Below, piece by piece: positions 17,939-27,896 of a stretch of DNA of 64,000 nucleotides (the first letter of the stretch is position 1; each line of letters starts with the position of its first letter). The stretch is from Mariniphaga sp964559175. GTDB taxonomy: Bacteria > Bacteroidota > Bacteroidia > Bacteroidales > Prolixibacteraceae. The notes below the pieces were generated by a model. That model saw only the letters and a program-made list of their open reading frames with translations, searched no databases and had not been told where the DNA came from. The position numbers and the translations under genes are program-made. The stretch is taken from positions 1-64,000 of the forward strand of contig CAZLGT010000020.1 in NCBI GenBank assembly GCA_964559175.1, given 5' to 3'.

Positions 17939-18670
17939 TCAGTTAAAAAAACCGTTTTCATCCAGCAGTTCAAAAGCCCGAACCATTTGAGGCTCATCGA
18001 ACCGGCGGAGGTTATTTCTACGGAATATTCTGCGTACTTCCCGCTTGTTTTCAGGAAAAAGCCTCACAAACCAGCGGCGTTTGGTTTGTATCCTTCTGAA
18101 TTGCTCTTCTTGCGGGCTGTACATGAAATACGTTTTTTTCGGTTTTAATTGGGTGTCTTTCAGTTTTCCGTAGGCATCGCGGTAAACGCTGGTTTTTTCT
18201 TCATATATGTAATGAAACGCCACCATCCATCTTGTTCCCTTGTATTTCAGGTCGAAATAGCGGTACCTCGCATCAACAAAAGCATCGAAATAGAGCTTTA
18301 CAAACGTTTGCTGTCCATGGGTGTAGTTGAATGTGAAACTGTTTACTTTTTCCTTATCAACAATGAAAAGCTGCTTTAAATTTGGGTTATAGACTACCAG
18401 TTCATCCTCAAATGTGAGATAACGAATTCTTACTTTCTCAAACAAATCGCCGTCTTCCAGCAAGATACTGCCCTCTACCCACCTGTCCTGCATAAAATGT
18501 GTGCTGTTTGCCAGCGGTGGAATCCGGTATGTAAGTCCCGTTAGTTTGCCCTCCATCCGGTTTGAATTTTCGCCTAATGCATTCCAGTCGAGAGTTGAAT
18601 TTTGCGCTTTGCCCGTGAATGTTAATGCAAAACTCAAAACAACCATGAGTATTTTTATTTCAGGTCTCAT
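17939..18670 (-). CDS. Exported protein of unknown function, TonB-operon member
   Basis: 243 aa with an N-terminal signal peptide (ends TGKAQN). The middle is beta-rich; the C-terminal 60 residues are strongly basic and helical (KRRWFVRLFPENKREVRRI). I recognise no enzyme motif. It overlaps the MG2-like gene by 4 bp (ATGA) and is the last gene of the TonB receptor operon, so it probably serves the same uptake or surface system. It ends 3 bp from the stop of the convergent peptidase gene. Confidence 0.7.
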   Translation of the reverse strand: MRPEIKILMVVLSFALTFTGKAQNSTLDWNALGENSNRMEGKLTGLTYRIPPLANSTHFMQDRWVEGSILLEDGDLFEKVRIRYLTFEDELVVYNPNLKQLFIVDKEKVNSFTFNYTHGQQTFVKLYFDAFVDARYRYFDLKYKGTRWMVAFHYIYEEKTSVYRDAYGKLKDTQLKPKKTYFMYSPQEEQFRRIQTKRRWFVRLFPENKREVRRIFRRNNLRRFDEPQMVRAFELLDENGFFN

Positions 18671-20337
18671 TTCACTTCAATTATTTCTGAATGTTTAAAC
18701 ATTTGTCCGTCGCGGGTAGCACCCTCCACGGTTATTTCCACTTTTCCTTTCTGGTCGGAAAGGGAAAAGTCGATTTTTTGGTCTGTACCGGTTTCCATCA
18801 ATTGCCAGAAAAAAACAGACCGTAAATCGGGCAGGTTTTTTTGTGAAACCGTTTGCGACTGGAACTCAAATGTATGCTGCTGTTGCAGGAAAGGAACCGT
18901 AAGCAGTGAGAAGTTGGGTTGATGTATCAGCCAGCGGTTAGAAGTTTCTTTCAAATACAAAGCCAGAATTCCGGGAAACCTGAGATCACCGAAAAGACGG
19001 TCTTCCATGGTGTATTCAACGCGGTCGATGTCGGTGGAGCCAAAAGATGCAAACAGCCGGTTTTTAAAAACCGGTATGCCGTTTACAAGTCTGAAGGGTT
19101 CGTTGTCGAAATATGCATTTTCATTCCAGTTAAGCATACGAATGGTGCTTGTCCCATCTCTGGTGCGAAATCTTACACCGCCCAGCAGTTCTCTTGAAAT
19201 TTCCCTGAAATCATTCAGTTCATAAAACTCGTCGAGGTTCACAGCGCGTTGCGGATAACCATAAGCCGGGATGGAGAACCTTTCGGGCATGGAGAACTCT
19301 TGTCCGGGTATGGTGTATTCGTCCTGAAACAAGCGTTTAATAAGGCCTGCATCGGCCATTGCATTCACAAAATCAATCTGCGGCTGGGTTAGCGTTTGTT
19401 TTTGCATGGAAATGGGCTGCTGTATTTTCTGCATGCTGATTTCAATTTTTGCCTGCAGTTCTGTATCGTCTTCTGATATAGCCTGAAGAACGGCTTCGCC
19501 TACGCCAACCGCATTTTGCAGAAAAAAATAGAAACAGCCGTCGTTTGCAGTCACGTAGTAATCGAGGTAGCGGGGATTTTCGGGCAACGATAAAAATACC
19601 ACTGCTTTTTCGGGCGATTCATCCGAGCCGGTTTTTGTTACTCTTCCGCTAAGGATGAATCCATCTTTTTCCTGAAAATGAGGGATAACCATGCGAGAAG
19701 CAGCAGATCTGGCCAAAAACCGTCCGCCTGCCTGCCGGGCCAATTCATCCACCTGCGAAGCTTTTACCACTACCTGCGCCATTTCCTCCGGCTGAATGGC
19801 GCCAAGGCCGATATTCACAGTAACTTTCTCCCTGACGGTATAATTTTTCTTATCCGGGTTTATGGAAATTTGCTGCCCTAAAGTTATTTCTTTCCTTTCA
19901 TTTTTCTGTGACGGGATTAACAGTTCCGGCAAATCGCGCTGAAAACGGTTGTAAACAAACAGTGATTTTTTTTCGACCTGCAAACCGGAAGCCGAAAGGT
20001 GTTCGTAAAGGAAAGCCGACAAAAAACAGACTCCTGAACTTAATGAATCGGGAACAGGAATATACCCTTCGGCCCATTTTCCGGTACATTTTTTAATTAC
20101 CGATGCAATGGTGTGATTGTCTGCATCGGTAAGCTGAACATGCACCACATTGCTTTTGCTTTCGCCGTTTTTGAGTTCAACTTTGAACCAGACCGTATCG
20201 CCCGACACACAAAAATCGCGATCGGTAAACAGGAAAAGGTCTTTTGCAGCATCACCAGGTTGGGCAAATCCTGATGTAATAATCGCCGAAAGAAACAGGC
20301 TCAGTATTTGAATTTTCACATTCATTTTGATTTCCAT
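18667..20337 (-). CDS. MG2/plug-like exported protein
   Basis: About 556 aa with a signal peptide (ends TSGFAQ). Residues ~30-110 (FLFTDRDFCVSGDTVWFKVEL) match the macroglobulin MG2-like domain of Bacteroidota surface proteins. The C-terminal half has a TonB-plug-like stretch (LVNGIPVFKNR ... DIDRVEY). Such proteins accompany TonB receptors and are thought to act in surface peptide or protein handling. The ATG at 20337 lies 5 bp after the DUF4249 stop; a second ATG four codons on is equally usable. A longer TTG-started frame overlaps the upstream gene and is rejected. Confidence 0.75.
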   Translation of the reverse strand: MEIKMNVKIQILSLFLSAIITSGFAQPGDAAKDLFLFTDRDFCVSGDTVWFKVELKNGESKSNVVHVQLTDADNHTIASVIKKCTGKWAEGYIPVPDSLSSGVCFLSAFLYEHLSASGLQVEKKSLFVYNRFQRDLPELLIPSQKNERKEITLGQQISINPDKKNYTVREKVTVNIGLGAIQPEEMAQVVVKASQVDELARQAGGRFLARSAASRMVIPHFQEKDGFILSGRVTKTGSDESPEKAVVFLSLPENPRYLDYYVTANDGCFYFFLQNAVGVGEAVLQAISEDDTELQAKIEISMQKIQQPISMQKQTLTQPQIDFVNAMADAGLIKRLFQDEYTIPGQEFSMPERFSIPAYGYPQRAVNLDEFYELNDFREISRELLGGVRFRTRDGTSTIRMLNWNENAYFDNEPFRLVNGIPVFKNRLFASFGSTDIDRVEYTMEDRLFGDLRFPGILALYLKETSNRWLIHQPNFSLLTVPFLQQQHTFEFQSQTVSQKNLPDLRSVFFWQLMETGTDQKIDFSLSDQKGKVEITVEGATRDGQMFKHSEIIEVK

Positions 20338-20342
20338 TCTGT

Positions 20343-21398
20343 TTAATTTTGCCAAAACCAGGGTGGATACAATGATTTTTGTCCCGACTCGGGAATATCG
20401 TGAAAAACGTTAATTCTCCGGAGGGTGTGAATTCCGGTGCGTGGATCCAGTTTTACAAAAAAACGGTGTTCACGGTAGCGGAAAATTTCAAAATTTCCCA
20501 GCACCACTTTTTTCGGATCTGAAGTACATTGCAGATTACTGCGGGCCTGCACATACATGGGATCGAAAATTTTTCCGTCGGCCCCAAGCTGGCTGTTCAA
20601 ATCGTTGTAAAATTTCCAGGCTGATTGAGAGATGCTGTACTGGTACATGATGTAAATCCATCCCTGATCTGTTTCTCCCGGGTTATTTTGTTGAGACTGA
20701 TAGGGGAAAAATTCAACCGGATGTTTTAAAATATTAAAGCCGGTAGCATAATCATTTGGCCCGGCAATGTTAAAAATATCATCGGGATAAATGGATTTCC
20801 ATCCGAATTTGTATTGCTGAGTCAGAGCTCCATCCATTACAGTATCGAAAGGGAACTGGTACTGCATAATTTTCCGGGCATCGAAGCGGTAATAACCTGG
20901 TGCATTGTAGTTGTTTATATCAACATAAACCTGCTGACCCAGTTTTTTTCTGAATTCTTCCACATCGGTTTCACCGCCCGGCTGAGTCCATTTTTCCGCT
21001 TCACCGCTGTAGAAAGCCGAAATTTCGGGAACCGGCGGAACAGGTTCCAATCCGGAGGTAAATATTTCCCCGCCCGCAGTAATATGCAGCCGGTACCTTT
21101 CGGTTGAATCGAGGGATTCGTTTAGTTCAAATAAACCGGGCTGGATTTGTTGTGTCAGGTAACCTTTGCCCCGTGAATCGATCAACTGTACCAGTGCATT
21201 GTCATAAGGTTCAAATAAATCTGGTTCGTTAAACCCGGCTGATTTTTGCAAGATAATTTGATGAGTTGACTCTCCGAAATCAAGCCGGGCGTCAACTACC
21301 AGAACACTTTCCACCTTGTCCAGTTCGGGTTCGTAAACCGATTCGCACCCCGCAAAAAGCAGCAATGGCACCCACAGATATTTTACTAATTTAAGCAT
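20343..21398 (-). CDS. DUF4249 lipoprotein
   Basis: 351-aa lipoprotein (lipobox LFAGC, Cys near residue 18), followed by the family-typical ESVYEPELD and VLVVDARL. DUF4249 proteins are encoded next to TonB receptors in Bacteroidota and are thought to be surface partners of the receptor; the precise role is not established. The start codon overlaps the TonB receptor stop by one base (TGATG), so translation is probably coupled. Confidence 0.85.
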   Translation of the reverse strand: MLKLVKYLWVPLLLFAGCESVYEPELDKVESVLVVDARLDFGESTHQIILQKSAGFNEPDLFEPYDNALVQLIDSRGKGYLTQQIQPGLFELNESLDSTERYRLHITAGGEIFTSGLEPVPPVPEISAFYSGEAEKWTQPGGETDVEEFRKKLGQQVYVDINNYNAPGYYRFDARKIMQYQFPFDTVMDGALTQQYKFGWKSIYPDDIFNIAGPNDYATGFNILKHPVEFFPYQSQQNNPGETDQGWIYIMYQYSISQSAWKFYNDLNSQLGADGKIFDPMYVQARSNLQCTSDPKKVVLGNFEIFRYREHRFFVKLDPRTGIHTLRRINVFHDIPESGQKSLYPPWFWQN

Positions 21399-24151
21399 CA
21401 GAATGAAAAATTATAGGTTAACGACGGCACCGGAATGCCGATAACCGAAAGTTTATAAAGCGAATATTTTCTGTAATCGTTTTCGGCTCCCGGCCCTGCT
21501 TTCCGGTAATAAACCGAATACGGATTTTCCCTGCCGTAAGCATTGTACACCGAAAGTGTCCAGCTTCCTTTCCACATGCGTTTCCGGCGCAGGTTTTCAT
21601 CGAAAGTAATAGAAACGTCGAGCCGGTGATAAGGAGGCATCCGGTATTTGTTTCTGTCGGAATAATACACCAGCGTTTCGCCGGCGTATTTGTATTTAAT
21701 TTCAGGGAGGGTAACTGGTCTTCCCGAAATGTAAACAAAGTTAGCTGAAAAGCGCCACCTCCGGCTGATGTTGTATGTACCCACCAGTGAAAAATCGTGC
21801 GGTTTATCGTACAGCGAAGGATAATATTTCCCATCCCAGAAATTATCTGCTTCCGCTTCAGCCAGGGTTTTTTGTTTGGTTCGCGAAAGCACGTAACTGG
21901 CAGAACCTGTAAGCCGGCCTGTATTTTTTCGGGCGCTCAGCTCAATTCCCACAGAATACCCCCTGGCCGGAATCAAATCGTCCTCAATGTTTTCATTCAT
22001 GATTAACTGCGCGCCGTTTTTATATTCCACCAGGTTTTGGAGGTATTTAAAATACACTTCCGACGAAAAATCAATGCCTTTAAACCCTGGTTCTTTTTCC
22101 ACTCCAATAGCAATCTGGTCGCTGATAATCGGCTTTAAACCCGGACTGGCAGATTTCCAGGTTTCGGCCGGTGAAACAACTGCATTGTTGCTCAACTGAA
22201 ACAGGTACTGGCGCACCCGCTGGTAATTCCATTTTATTACAGTATTTGCATTGGCATCATACCTGGCAGAAAGTCGTGGTTCTAAACCTGCGTAAAATTT
22301 ATTTTCCTCTCTTTTTTCAGGAACACCCGGAAAATAATAATCAGAAAACATCCAATCACCGCTACCATTATCGCCCGGCTCCATTGTAGTTGTTTTGTTT
22401 TTGAATAAGCTGAACCGCAATCCGGCAGAAACAGAAAACCGGGAAGAGATTTCAATTTCATCTCCGGCAAACAACGCAGCTTCCAGCGAATTTTCCACAG
22501 GCAATTCCCGCGAAACAATTTGAGTAGTATCTTCAATCGGCGATATTTTTCCCGGATTTACGCGGTAATTAATCACTTTAAATCCACCAATGGCTTTATG
22601 AACAGCGTTCGGATGCCAGCGCAGGGTGTATCCTGCCGATGAATAGGCAAGATGGTTATCGAGATAATAGGACTCCAGCGGATTTTGTTGGGCAAAATCA
22701 GTAAGCCGGTAATTGTATTGGCTGTGAGCTACATCCAATTCGCCAAAAAACTCTTCGGTTAACTGGTTACTCACTTCCAGATTGGCCAGAATATTTCCGT
22801 ATTGGGTAACCGATTCAGCACTGGTGTTAAATTCATCGTTGCTCACATACCCCATCAGGCTCATCCGGTTGTATTTATCGAACTTGTAGGTTATTTTTCC
22901 TGAAATATCGTAGAAATTGGTTACACTGCGGGCAAAATCCAGTTCGGGAATTTCCTTCATAATCCAGTTGGCGTAGGAGCTTCTGCCGCCTGCCACAAAG
23001 GTCAGTTTTTTGTTTTTGCTGAGCGGCCCGTCCATGGTTACCCTGGAGTTGACCAGTCCGATTCCGCCGTAAAACCGGATTTGTTCCGTGTTGCCATCTT
23101 TGAAACCCACTTCCATAACCGAGGCTACCCGCTCGCCAAAATTCGCCGGCATGCCCCCTTTGAACAGACGCACATTTTCCACCACATCGGGATTTATTAA
23201 CGAAAGAAAACCGAAAAGATGCGACGAATTAAAAACCGGACTTCCGTTTATCAGAATCAGGTTCTGGTCGGTATTCCCCCCCCGCACATTAAATCCCGAG
23301 GCCAGTTCACCAACCGTTTGAATACCGGGAAGCATGGTCATTCCCTTTAAAATGTCCACCTCGCCCATTAAAGCAGGTAACTTTTTAATTTCAACCGACG
23401 ACATATGCATCATACTCATTTGCGACCGGGGCAAATCGGCTTCTTTGCCGATAACGGTCACTTCTTCAATGGCATGCGATTCTTCAAACAGTTGAAATTC
23501 TTCATATCCGTCTTCAATTAAACGAATCTTCCAGGTTGAACTTTGCAGGCCTACAAATGAAAACTGAAGCCGGTGGTCTCCGGTGGGCAGTTCCATTTCA
23601 AATTCGCCATTTTCATCTGTTGTGGTTCCTTTTTGGGTTTCGGTGTGGTAAATAATGGCGCCAACCAGGGTTTCATCGGTTTTTCCATCGACCACACGTC
23701 CTCGTAAGGTGGCTCTTTTGTAGCGGCCAAGATTGAGCGGATTGCCGATAATCAGGAACTGGGAGGATTCATCCAAACGGGAAAAACTCCCCGAAACTTC
23801 GGGATAAATGACCACTCCGTTGTCCTGAAAAAAAAGGAAAGTGAGTTCATTGTCCAGAAAGATGTTGTTCAGGGCCTGAATGAGTGGCGTGTTTCTGAAG
23901 GATTTGTTGATGGAATGCGGGGCCAGCCATTCCTGTTTATAAAAAAACTTCAGGTTGTATTTGGTTTCCAGCGAATCGAAAAAAACCCGCAATGGCTGGT
24001 CGCGGTAGGTTCCGTCAATGAGTATTTCACCCTGATTTTGTGCATTGGTTTGCCCGGAGTTTCCCAAAAACAAAACCAGAGAAAAAAAAGAATACAGAAA
24101 TACTAATCTGATTGAAATTGAATTCGCCACTTGGTTTAGCTGATAAAACAT
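21398..24151 (-). CDS. TonB-dependent receptor with STN and carboxypeptidase-regulatory domains
   Basis: 917-aa outer-membrane active transporter. Order of domains: signal peptide (residues 1-38), an STN/secretin-TonB N-terminal domain (~45-120, LRVFFDSLETKYNLKFFYKQ), a carboxypeptidase-regulatory beta sandwich (~147-225, LRGRVVDGKTDETLVGA), plug (~230-350, with GFNVRGGNTDQNL and LINGSPVF), then the barrel ending in ...LTYNFSF with a terminal Phe. STN domains usually signal to a FecR-type anti-sigma factor; no FecR gene is visible in the window. It heads an operon with DUF4249, MG2-like and 243-aa proteins. The substrate is unknown, though the partners point to peptide or surface-protein uptake. 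Confidence 0.88.
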   Translation of the reverse strand: MFYQLNQVANSISIRLVFLYSFFSLVLFLGNSGQTNAQNQGEILIDGTYRDQPLRVFFDSLETKYNLKFFYKQEWLAPHSINKSFRNTPLIQALNNIFLDNELTFLFFQDNGVVIYPEVSGSFSRLDESSQFLIIGNPLNLGRYKRATLRGRVVDGKTDETLVGAIIYHTETQKGTTTDENGEFEMELPTGDHRLQFSFVGLQSSTWKIRLIEDGYEEFQLFEESHAIEEVTVIGKEADLPRSQMSMMHMSSVEIKKLPALMGEVDILKGMTMLPGIQTVGELASGFNVRGGNTDQNLILINGSPVFNSSHLFGFLSLINPDVVENVRLFKGGMPANFGERVASVMEVGFKDGNTEQIRFYGGIGLVNSRVTMDGPLSKNKKLTFVAGGRSSYANWIMKEIPELDFARSVTNFYDISGKITYKFDKYNRMSLMGYVSNDEFNTSAESVTQYGNILANLEVSNQLTEEFFGELDVAHSQYNYRLTDFAQQNPLESYYLDNHLAYSSAGYTLRWHPNAVHKAIGGFKVINYRVNPGKISPIEDTTQIVSRELPVENSLEAALFAGDEIEISSRFSVSAGLRFSLFKNKTTTMEPGDNGSGDWMFSDYYFPGVPEKREENKFYAGLEPRLSARYDANANTVIKWNYQRVRQYLFQLSNNAVVSPAETWKSASPGLKPIISDQIAIGVEKEPGFKGIDFSSEVYFKYLQNLVEYKNGAQLIMNENIEDDLIPARGYSVGIELSARKNTGRLTGSASYVLSRTKQKTLAEAEADNFWDGKYYPSLYDKPHDFSLVGTYNISRRWRFSANFVYISGRPVTLPEIKYKYAGETLVYYSDRNKYRMPPYHRLDVSITFDENLRRKRMWKGSWTLSVYNAYGRENPYSVYYRKAGPGAENDYRKYSLYKLSVIGIPVPSLTYNFSF

Positions 24152-24271
24152 ATATTTTGGTTTCTTTTAAGCGATGTTGGTTGTTGGATACATTATTTCA
24201 GAGAAAGTTTAACCAAAAAAGTAAAATGTTCAAAAAAAATCATCCTGCACTTAGCACCTGCATTTAATGGT

Positions 24272-25687
24272 TTAAAACTCGTAATATAATCCGGTATATA
24301 TGCCTACCCGGTAAGGCCTGAAATCGACTTCAGGGTTGCGGTTGAGTGAATTCAGATAATAATTGAGCCGAGGTTCTAAAGCCAGCGAAAGATTTCTGCC
24401 GAGTGCGTAATTCAGACCTAAGCCTATGGTTCCCGAAATGTTTACCGTTGAAATATCGCGGGTTTTGCCAATGTTTTGCAAGCCGTATTCATTGTCGATG
24501 TAAACATTGTTGCCAACCACCAGTCCGGCATTTACGCCTCCCACCAGTTCCACATCCATTTTACTATCGAGGAGAAGATAACGCAGGTACAACGGTATTT
24601 CTACAAAGTCGAACACCTGCGAAAGTTCGCCCCGGGTCATGAGCGAGTTGGAGTAGAGACCGTAAGTTTCGAGGTTGGCAGCAATTTCAGCACCTTTGGG
24701 TAACCCTTTAAATTCGATTATTCCTGCAGTGCTGTTCATGGCCATCTGGTTGTTTTCCATGCTAACGGGCGTATTAAAATACAGGTTTCCTGCCGGTGCA
24801 GCTACATAATCGGCCTGAGACCTTAAGCCTGAATACATGGGCGAACTACCTGTTTTTTGTCCGTTTTGTGCATAATAAATGCCGCTTTCCACCCGAACTT
24901 TTTTACCTGTTTTGTATTGCACCGAAATTCCGCCGCTAAGGTTTGTGTTTCCGTCGCCGGTTTCCGATGTCATGTTGCTGGCATAAGTTTCGCCGTGCTT
25001 TGCTGCATACGACGAATATCCCGGAGAAACGTTCAGACCCATTTTCCATCCGGATTGTTCTTTGTCCGCATGGGCGAGCTGACGGGCATTCTCGTCCATC
25101 AACTTCTGCTCCCATGTGAAATAATTTTCCGGAACTGACGGTTTGTCCTTTTTAGCCAGCGAACGCCCAAACTCCTGCTCTTTGGTAATAATTTCAGGCG
25201 TTTCAATGGGTTTCATTAAGTTCATACCGGCAGAAGCAAGCATTGTTCCCGTTCTTTCTTCCCGAGTACTTTCATCTGAAACGGGTAATTTTTCTTCCAA
25301 CCCTGTTTTTGTTTTGCTTTGGATAGTTGTCTCTGCCAGTAAACGTTCCGGGTCATATTCCGGTTTGCCGGTTACAACAGGTTCATTGGCAGGAACCGTG
25401 ATTTTCCTTTCGTGTGGAGCTTTTTCATCCTGTTGCTCCAACCGTTCGCTTTCGGCTACCCGGGGTGTAGTTCTCTCTGCCGTATCGTTAAAATACCAGC
25501 CGGCCAAAAAAGCAAGTACCAGCAGGGCTGCCACAGCCGACCAGCTGTACCAGGCCATTCGCTTTTTGCGGCGCTGTCCGGCCAGGGTTGCCTGAATGCT
25601 GCCCCACAAAAATTCAGGTGGATTTTCCGAGTAGCCATCCAGCTTTTCCCGGAAAATGTTATCCATGTTATTTAATTCTTCCTTCAT
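24272..25687 (-). CDS. Anti-sigma-like membrane protein fused to an outer-membrane beta domain
   Basis: 471 aa. Residues 1-40 are cytoplasmic (FREKLDGYSENPPEFLW), a single membrane segment spans ~44-66, then a long charged Glu/Lys-rich linker (~70-190) leads to a C-terminal outer-membrane-type beta-barrel domain ending in ...TGLYYEF. The start codon overlaps the sigma-factor stop by one base (TAATG), the usual sigma/anti-sigma pairing. The short N-terminus is the presumed sigma-binding part; the C-terminal domain could sense envelope state. The TonB receptor operon begins 120 bp downstream on the same strand and is a plausible target. Confidence 0.75.
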   Translation of the reverse strand: MKEELNNMDNIFREKLDGYSENPPEFLWGSIQATLAGQRRKKRMAWYSWSAVAALLVLAFLAGWYFNDTAERTTPRVAESERLEQQDEKAPHERKITVPANEPVVTGKPEYDPERLLAETTIQSKTKTGLEEKLPVSDESTREERTGTMLASAGMNLMKPIETPEIITKEQEFGRSLAKKDKPSVPENYFTWEQKLMDENARQLAHADKEQSGWKMGLNVSPGYSSYAAKHGETYASNMTSETGDGNTNLSGGISVQYKTGKKVRVESGIYYAQNGQKTGSSPMYSGLRSQADYVAAPAGNLYFNTPVSMENNQMAMNSTAGIIEFKGLPKGAEIAANLETYGLYSNSLMTRGELSQVFDFVEIPLYLRYLLLDSKMDVELVGGVNAGLVVGNNVYIDNEYGLQNIGKTRDISTVNISGTIGLGLNYALGRNLSLALEPRLNYYLNSLNRNPEVDFRPYRVGIYTGLYYEF

Positions 25688-26247
25688 TATGCAAGTAAAT
25701 TTGCATTTGACTCAACTTCACCGTAAAGTTCCAGTACTTTACGTTTTAAAATATCCCTTGCCCGCGCAAGGTTCGATTTCGATGTTCCCACCGAAATGTT
25801 CATTTCTTCACCGATCTCCTGGTGGTTCAACCCCTCCATAACAAAGAGGTTGAATACCATCTGGTAGCGTGGCGGTAGTTGCTGAATCAGTCCCAGCAGG
25901 TCTTCGGCTCCGATTTTTGCCAGAATATCATCCGGAACCTGCACTGAATCGTATTGTCCCATATCTTCAACCGGATACAAAACATGCTGTTTCCGGAACT
26001 TGCTCAGCGAAACATTCACCATAATTCTTCTCATCCAGCCTTCAAAAGAACCCTCGTGCCTGAAACTTTCCATATTTGAAAAAACCTTCACAAATCCCTC
26101 CTGCAGATTGTCTTCGGCTTCGGTGCGGTCTTTCGCATAGCGCAGGCAAACCCCGAACATTTTCGGTGCAAACATCCGGTAAAGTTTTTCCTGCGCACGC
26201 GCATTACCCGAGGCACATTCGTTTATAATATTTTTCAAATCTTCCAA
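25687..26247 (-). CDS. ECF RNA polymerase sigma factor
   Basis: 186 aa with sigma-70 region 2 (~20-90: KMFGVCLRYAKDRTEAEDNLQEGF) and region 4 (~120-175: LPPRYQMVFNLFVMEGLNHQEIGEEM ... SKSNLARAR). No other domains. A reverse-strand TACTTTTG (26277-26270) fits the Bacteroidota -7 element and would give a leader of about 16 nt; the upstream -33 half is not clear. Its anti-sigma candidate follows with a one-base overlap. Likely controls envelope genes, possibly the nearby TonB operon. Confidence 0.9.
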   Translation of the reverse strand: MEDLKNIINECASGNARAQEKLYRMFAPKMFGVCLRYAKDRTEAEDNLQEGFVKVFSNMESFRHEGSFEGWMRRIMVNVSLSKFRKQHVLYPVEDMGQYDSVQVPDDILAKIGAEDLLGLIQQLPPRYQMVFNLFVMEGLNHQEIGEEMNISVGTSKSNLARARDILKRKVLELYGEVESNANLLA

Positions 26248-26651
26248 ACCAGGGCTGCAAATGTTTCTTCAAAAGTAAGGATTAATTCTGCTTTGCTTTT
26301 AGAAATTTATCCCTAACTTGCATCACATTGCTTTGCTGCATTTTTTTTTCTGCTGCGAAAACATGGGATAGACGCAGGGAGTTGGAAAAGGGTTGCGTTG
26401 GATTTATAATATTTTTAAGGAATTTCAACTTTAGTGCCGTTTAGCTAATGCTGTCAAGTCAAAAGACGTTGACAGGTTGGATAGCGCAGACTTGTCAGCG
26501 TATAGCTCCTGACAACGTCGAAGGAATACGAAGTACAATATTTACCAGACTAAAAAAATAATTTTAGTTTTTTACAATCTTTGACGCAACCCTTTTGAAT
26601 CATGCATCATCTTTGATAATGTATGCGTGGCAAAAACGAAAAAATTGCGTT
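26248..26651. repeat. Intergenic region with clustered inverted repeats
   Basis: No coding frame is supported. Between 26451 and 26519 the same core occurs four times in alternating orientation: CTGTCAA at 26451-26457, TTGACAG at 26469-26475, CTTGTCAG at 26491-26498 and CTGACAACGTC at 26509-26519. The outer pair GACGTTGACAGG (26465-26476) and CCTGACAACGTC (26508-26519) differs by one base. This could be a REP/BIME-like element or an operator; no neighbouring regulator is obvious besides the sigma gene. Confidence 0.45.
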
Positions 26652-27884
26652 ATGAAAACAAAATTAGTTTTAATCTTATTGACGGTACTTCTGTTTGCCG
26701 GATGCAATCTTCCCGGAAACACGCCAGATGAAGAATTAGACGTTACCGAAAAAACAGCACGCCTGATTGATGCCGAAAATCAATTTGGATTCGAATTGTA
26801 CCGGCATGTTTTTGCTTCGGAAACCGAATATGAAAACATTATGGTTTCACCGCTGAGTGTGAGTTTAGCCTTAGCCATGACTTACAACGGCGCAAATGGC
26901 GAAACCAAAACCGCCATGAAAAAAACCCTGAAAGTTTACGGGTTAACGCCCGAAGACATCAACACCTCGTACCGCGATTTGGTGAATGACCTGAAATCGC
27001 TAGACCCGAAAGTGTTGCTTGAAATTGCCAACGCTATTTTTTACCGCGATGATTTTCAGGTGGAAAATGAATTTGTTTCCATCAATAAAAACTATTACGA
27101 AGCCGAAGTTTCGGCGCTCGATTTTGGAAACGAACAACATTCGCTGGAAATCATTAACGGCTGGGTGGCCGAAAAAACGCACGACAAAATTGAAAGCATC
27201 ATCGACCGGATTTCCCGCAACCATGTAATGTTTTTGCTGAATGCCATTTATTTTAAAGGTTCCTGGCAAAAGGAATTCAACGAAAAAAGCACTGATGAGC
27301 TTCCGTTTTATCTGGAAAACGGCGATAATATTCAAACCGAAATGATGCAGCGGCTCGATACGTTGCCATATATGTCAAACGATGTGTTCAGCGCCATTGA
27401 ACTTTCTTATGGAAAAGGAAATTACAACATGGTTGTTTTTCTTCCCGAAAACGGCAGTACGCTGGACGAAATTGTCAATAAGCTGGACAAAGACAACTGG
27501 GAAACCTGGATGGACAGTTTTCAGGAAACCCAAAGTGTAGATATTAAGCTTCCAAGGCTAAAATATGAATACGAAATTACACTCAACGACGTTTTAACTG
27601 AAATGGGAATGGGCGTTGCCTTTACCGGCGCTGCCGATTTCTCCGGAATTAACCGGCATGGCGGGCTGAATATCGACTACGTAAAACACAAAACGTTCAT
27701 TGAAGTGAACGAAGAAGGCACCGAGGCCGCTGCCGTAACGGTTGTGGCCATCGAACGAACATCGGTTGGCGGACCACAAAAGGTGCCGTTTTATGTGAAC
27801 CGGCCGTTTATGTATGCCATCACCGAAAAAAGCACCGGTGCAGTTTTGTTTATGGGAACGGTGAAAAATCCGAATTCAAATTAA
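26652..27884 (+). CDS. Serpin-family protease inhibitor, lipoprotein (1 of 3)
   Basis: 410-aa serpin with a lipoprotein signal (lipobox LFAGC). The full fold is recognisable: LSVSLALAMTYNGA near helix B, the hinge EEGTEAAAVTVV, and the C-terminal NRPFMYAI ... GAVLFMGTV. The Ala-rich hinge (P15-P9) is intact, so it should be inhibitory by the suicide-substrate mechanism. The exposed loop reads AIERTSVGG, with Arg at 27756-27758 near the scissile bond, suggesting a trypsin-like target. ATG 26652 is chosen for the signal peptide. First of three tandem serpin genes; 12 bp to the next. Confidence 0.9.
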   Translation: MKTKLVLILLTVLLFAGCNLPGNTPDEELDVTEKTARLIDAENQFGFELYRHVFASETEYENIMVSPLSVSLALAMTYNGANGETKTAMKKTLKVYGLTPEDINTSYRDLVNDLKSLDPKVLLEIANAIFYRDDFQVENEFVSINKNYYEAEVSALDFGNEQHSLEIINGWVAEKTHDKIESIIDRISRNHVMFLLNAIYFKGSWQKEFNEKSTDELPFYLENGDNIQTEMMQRLDTLPYMSNDVFSAIELSYGKGNYNMVVFLPENGSTLDEIVNKLDKDNWETWMDSFQETQSVDIKLPRLKYEYEITLNDVLTEMGMGVAFTGAADFSGINRHGGLNIDYVKHKTFIEVNEEGTEAAAVTVVAIERTSVGGPQKVPFYVNRPFMYAITEKSTGAVLFMGTVKNPNSN

Positions 27885-27896
27885 ATTTCAATCAAA

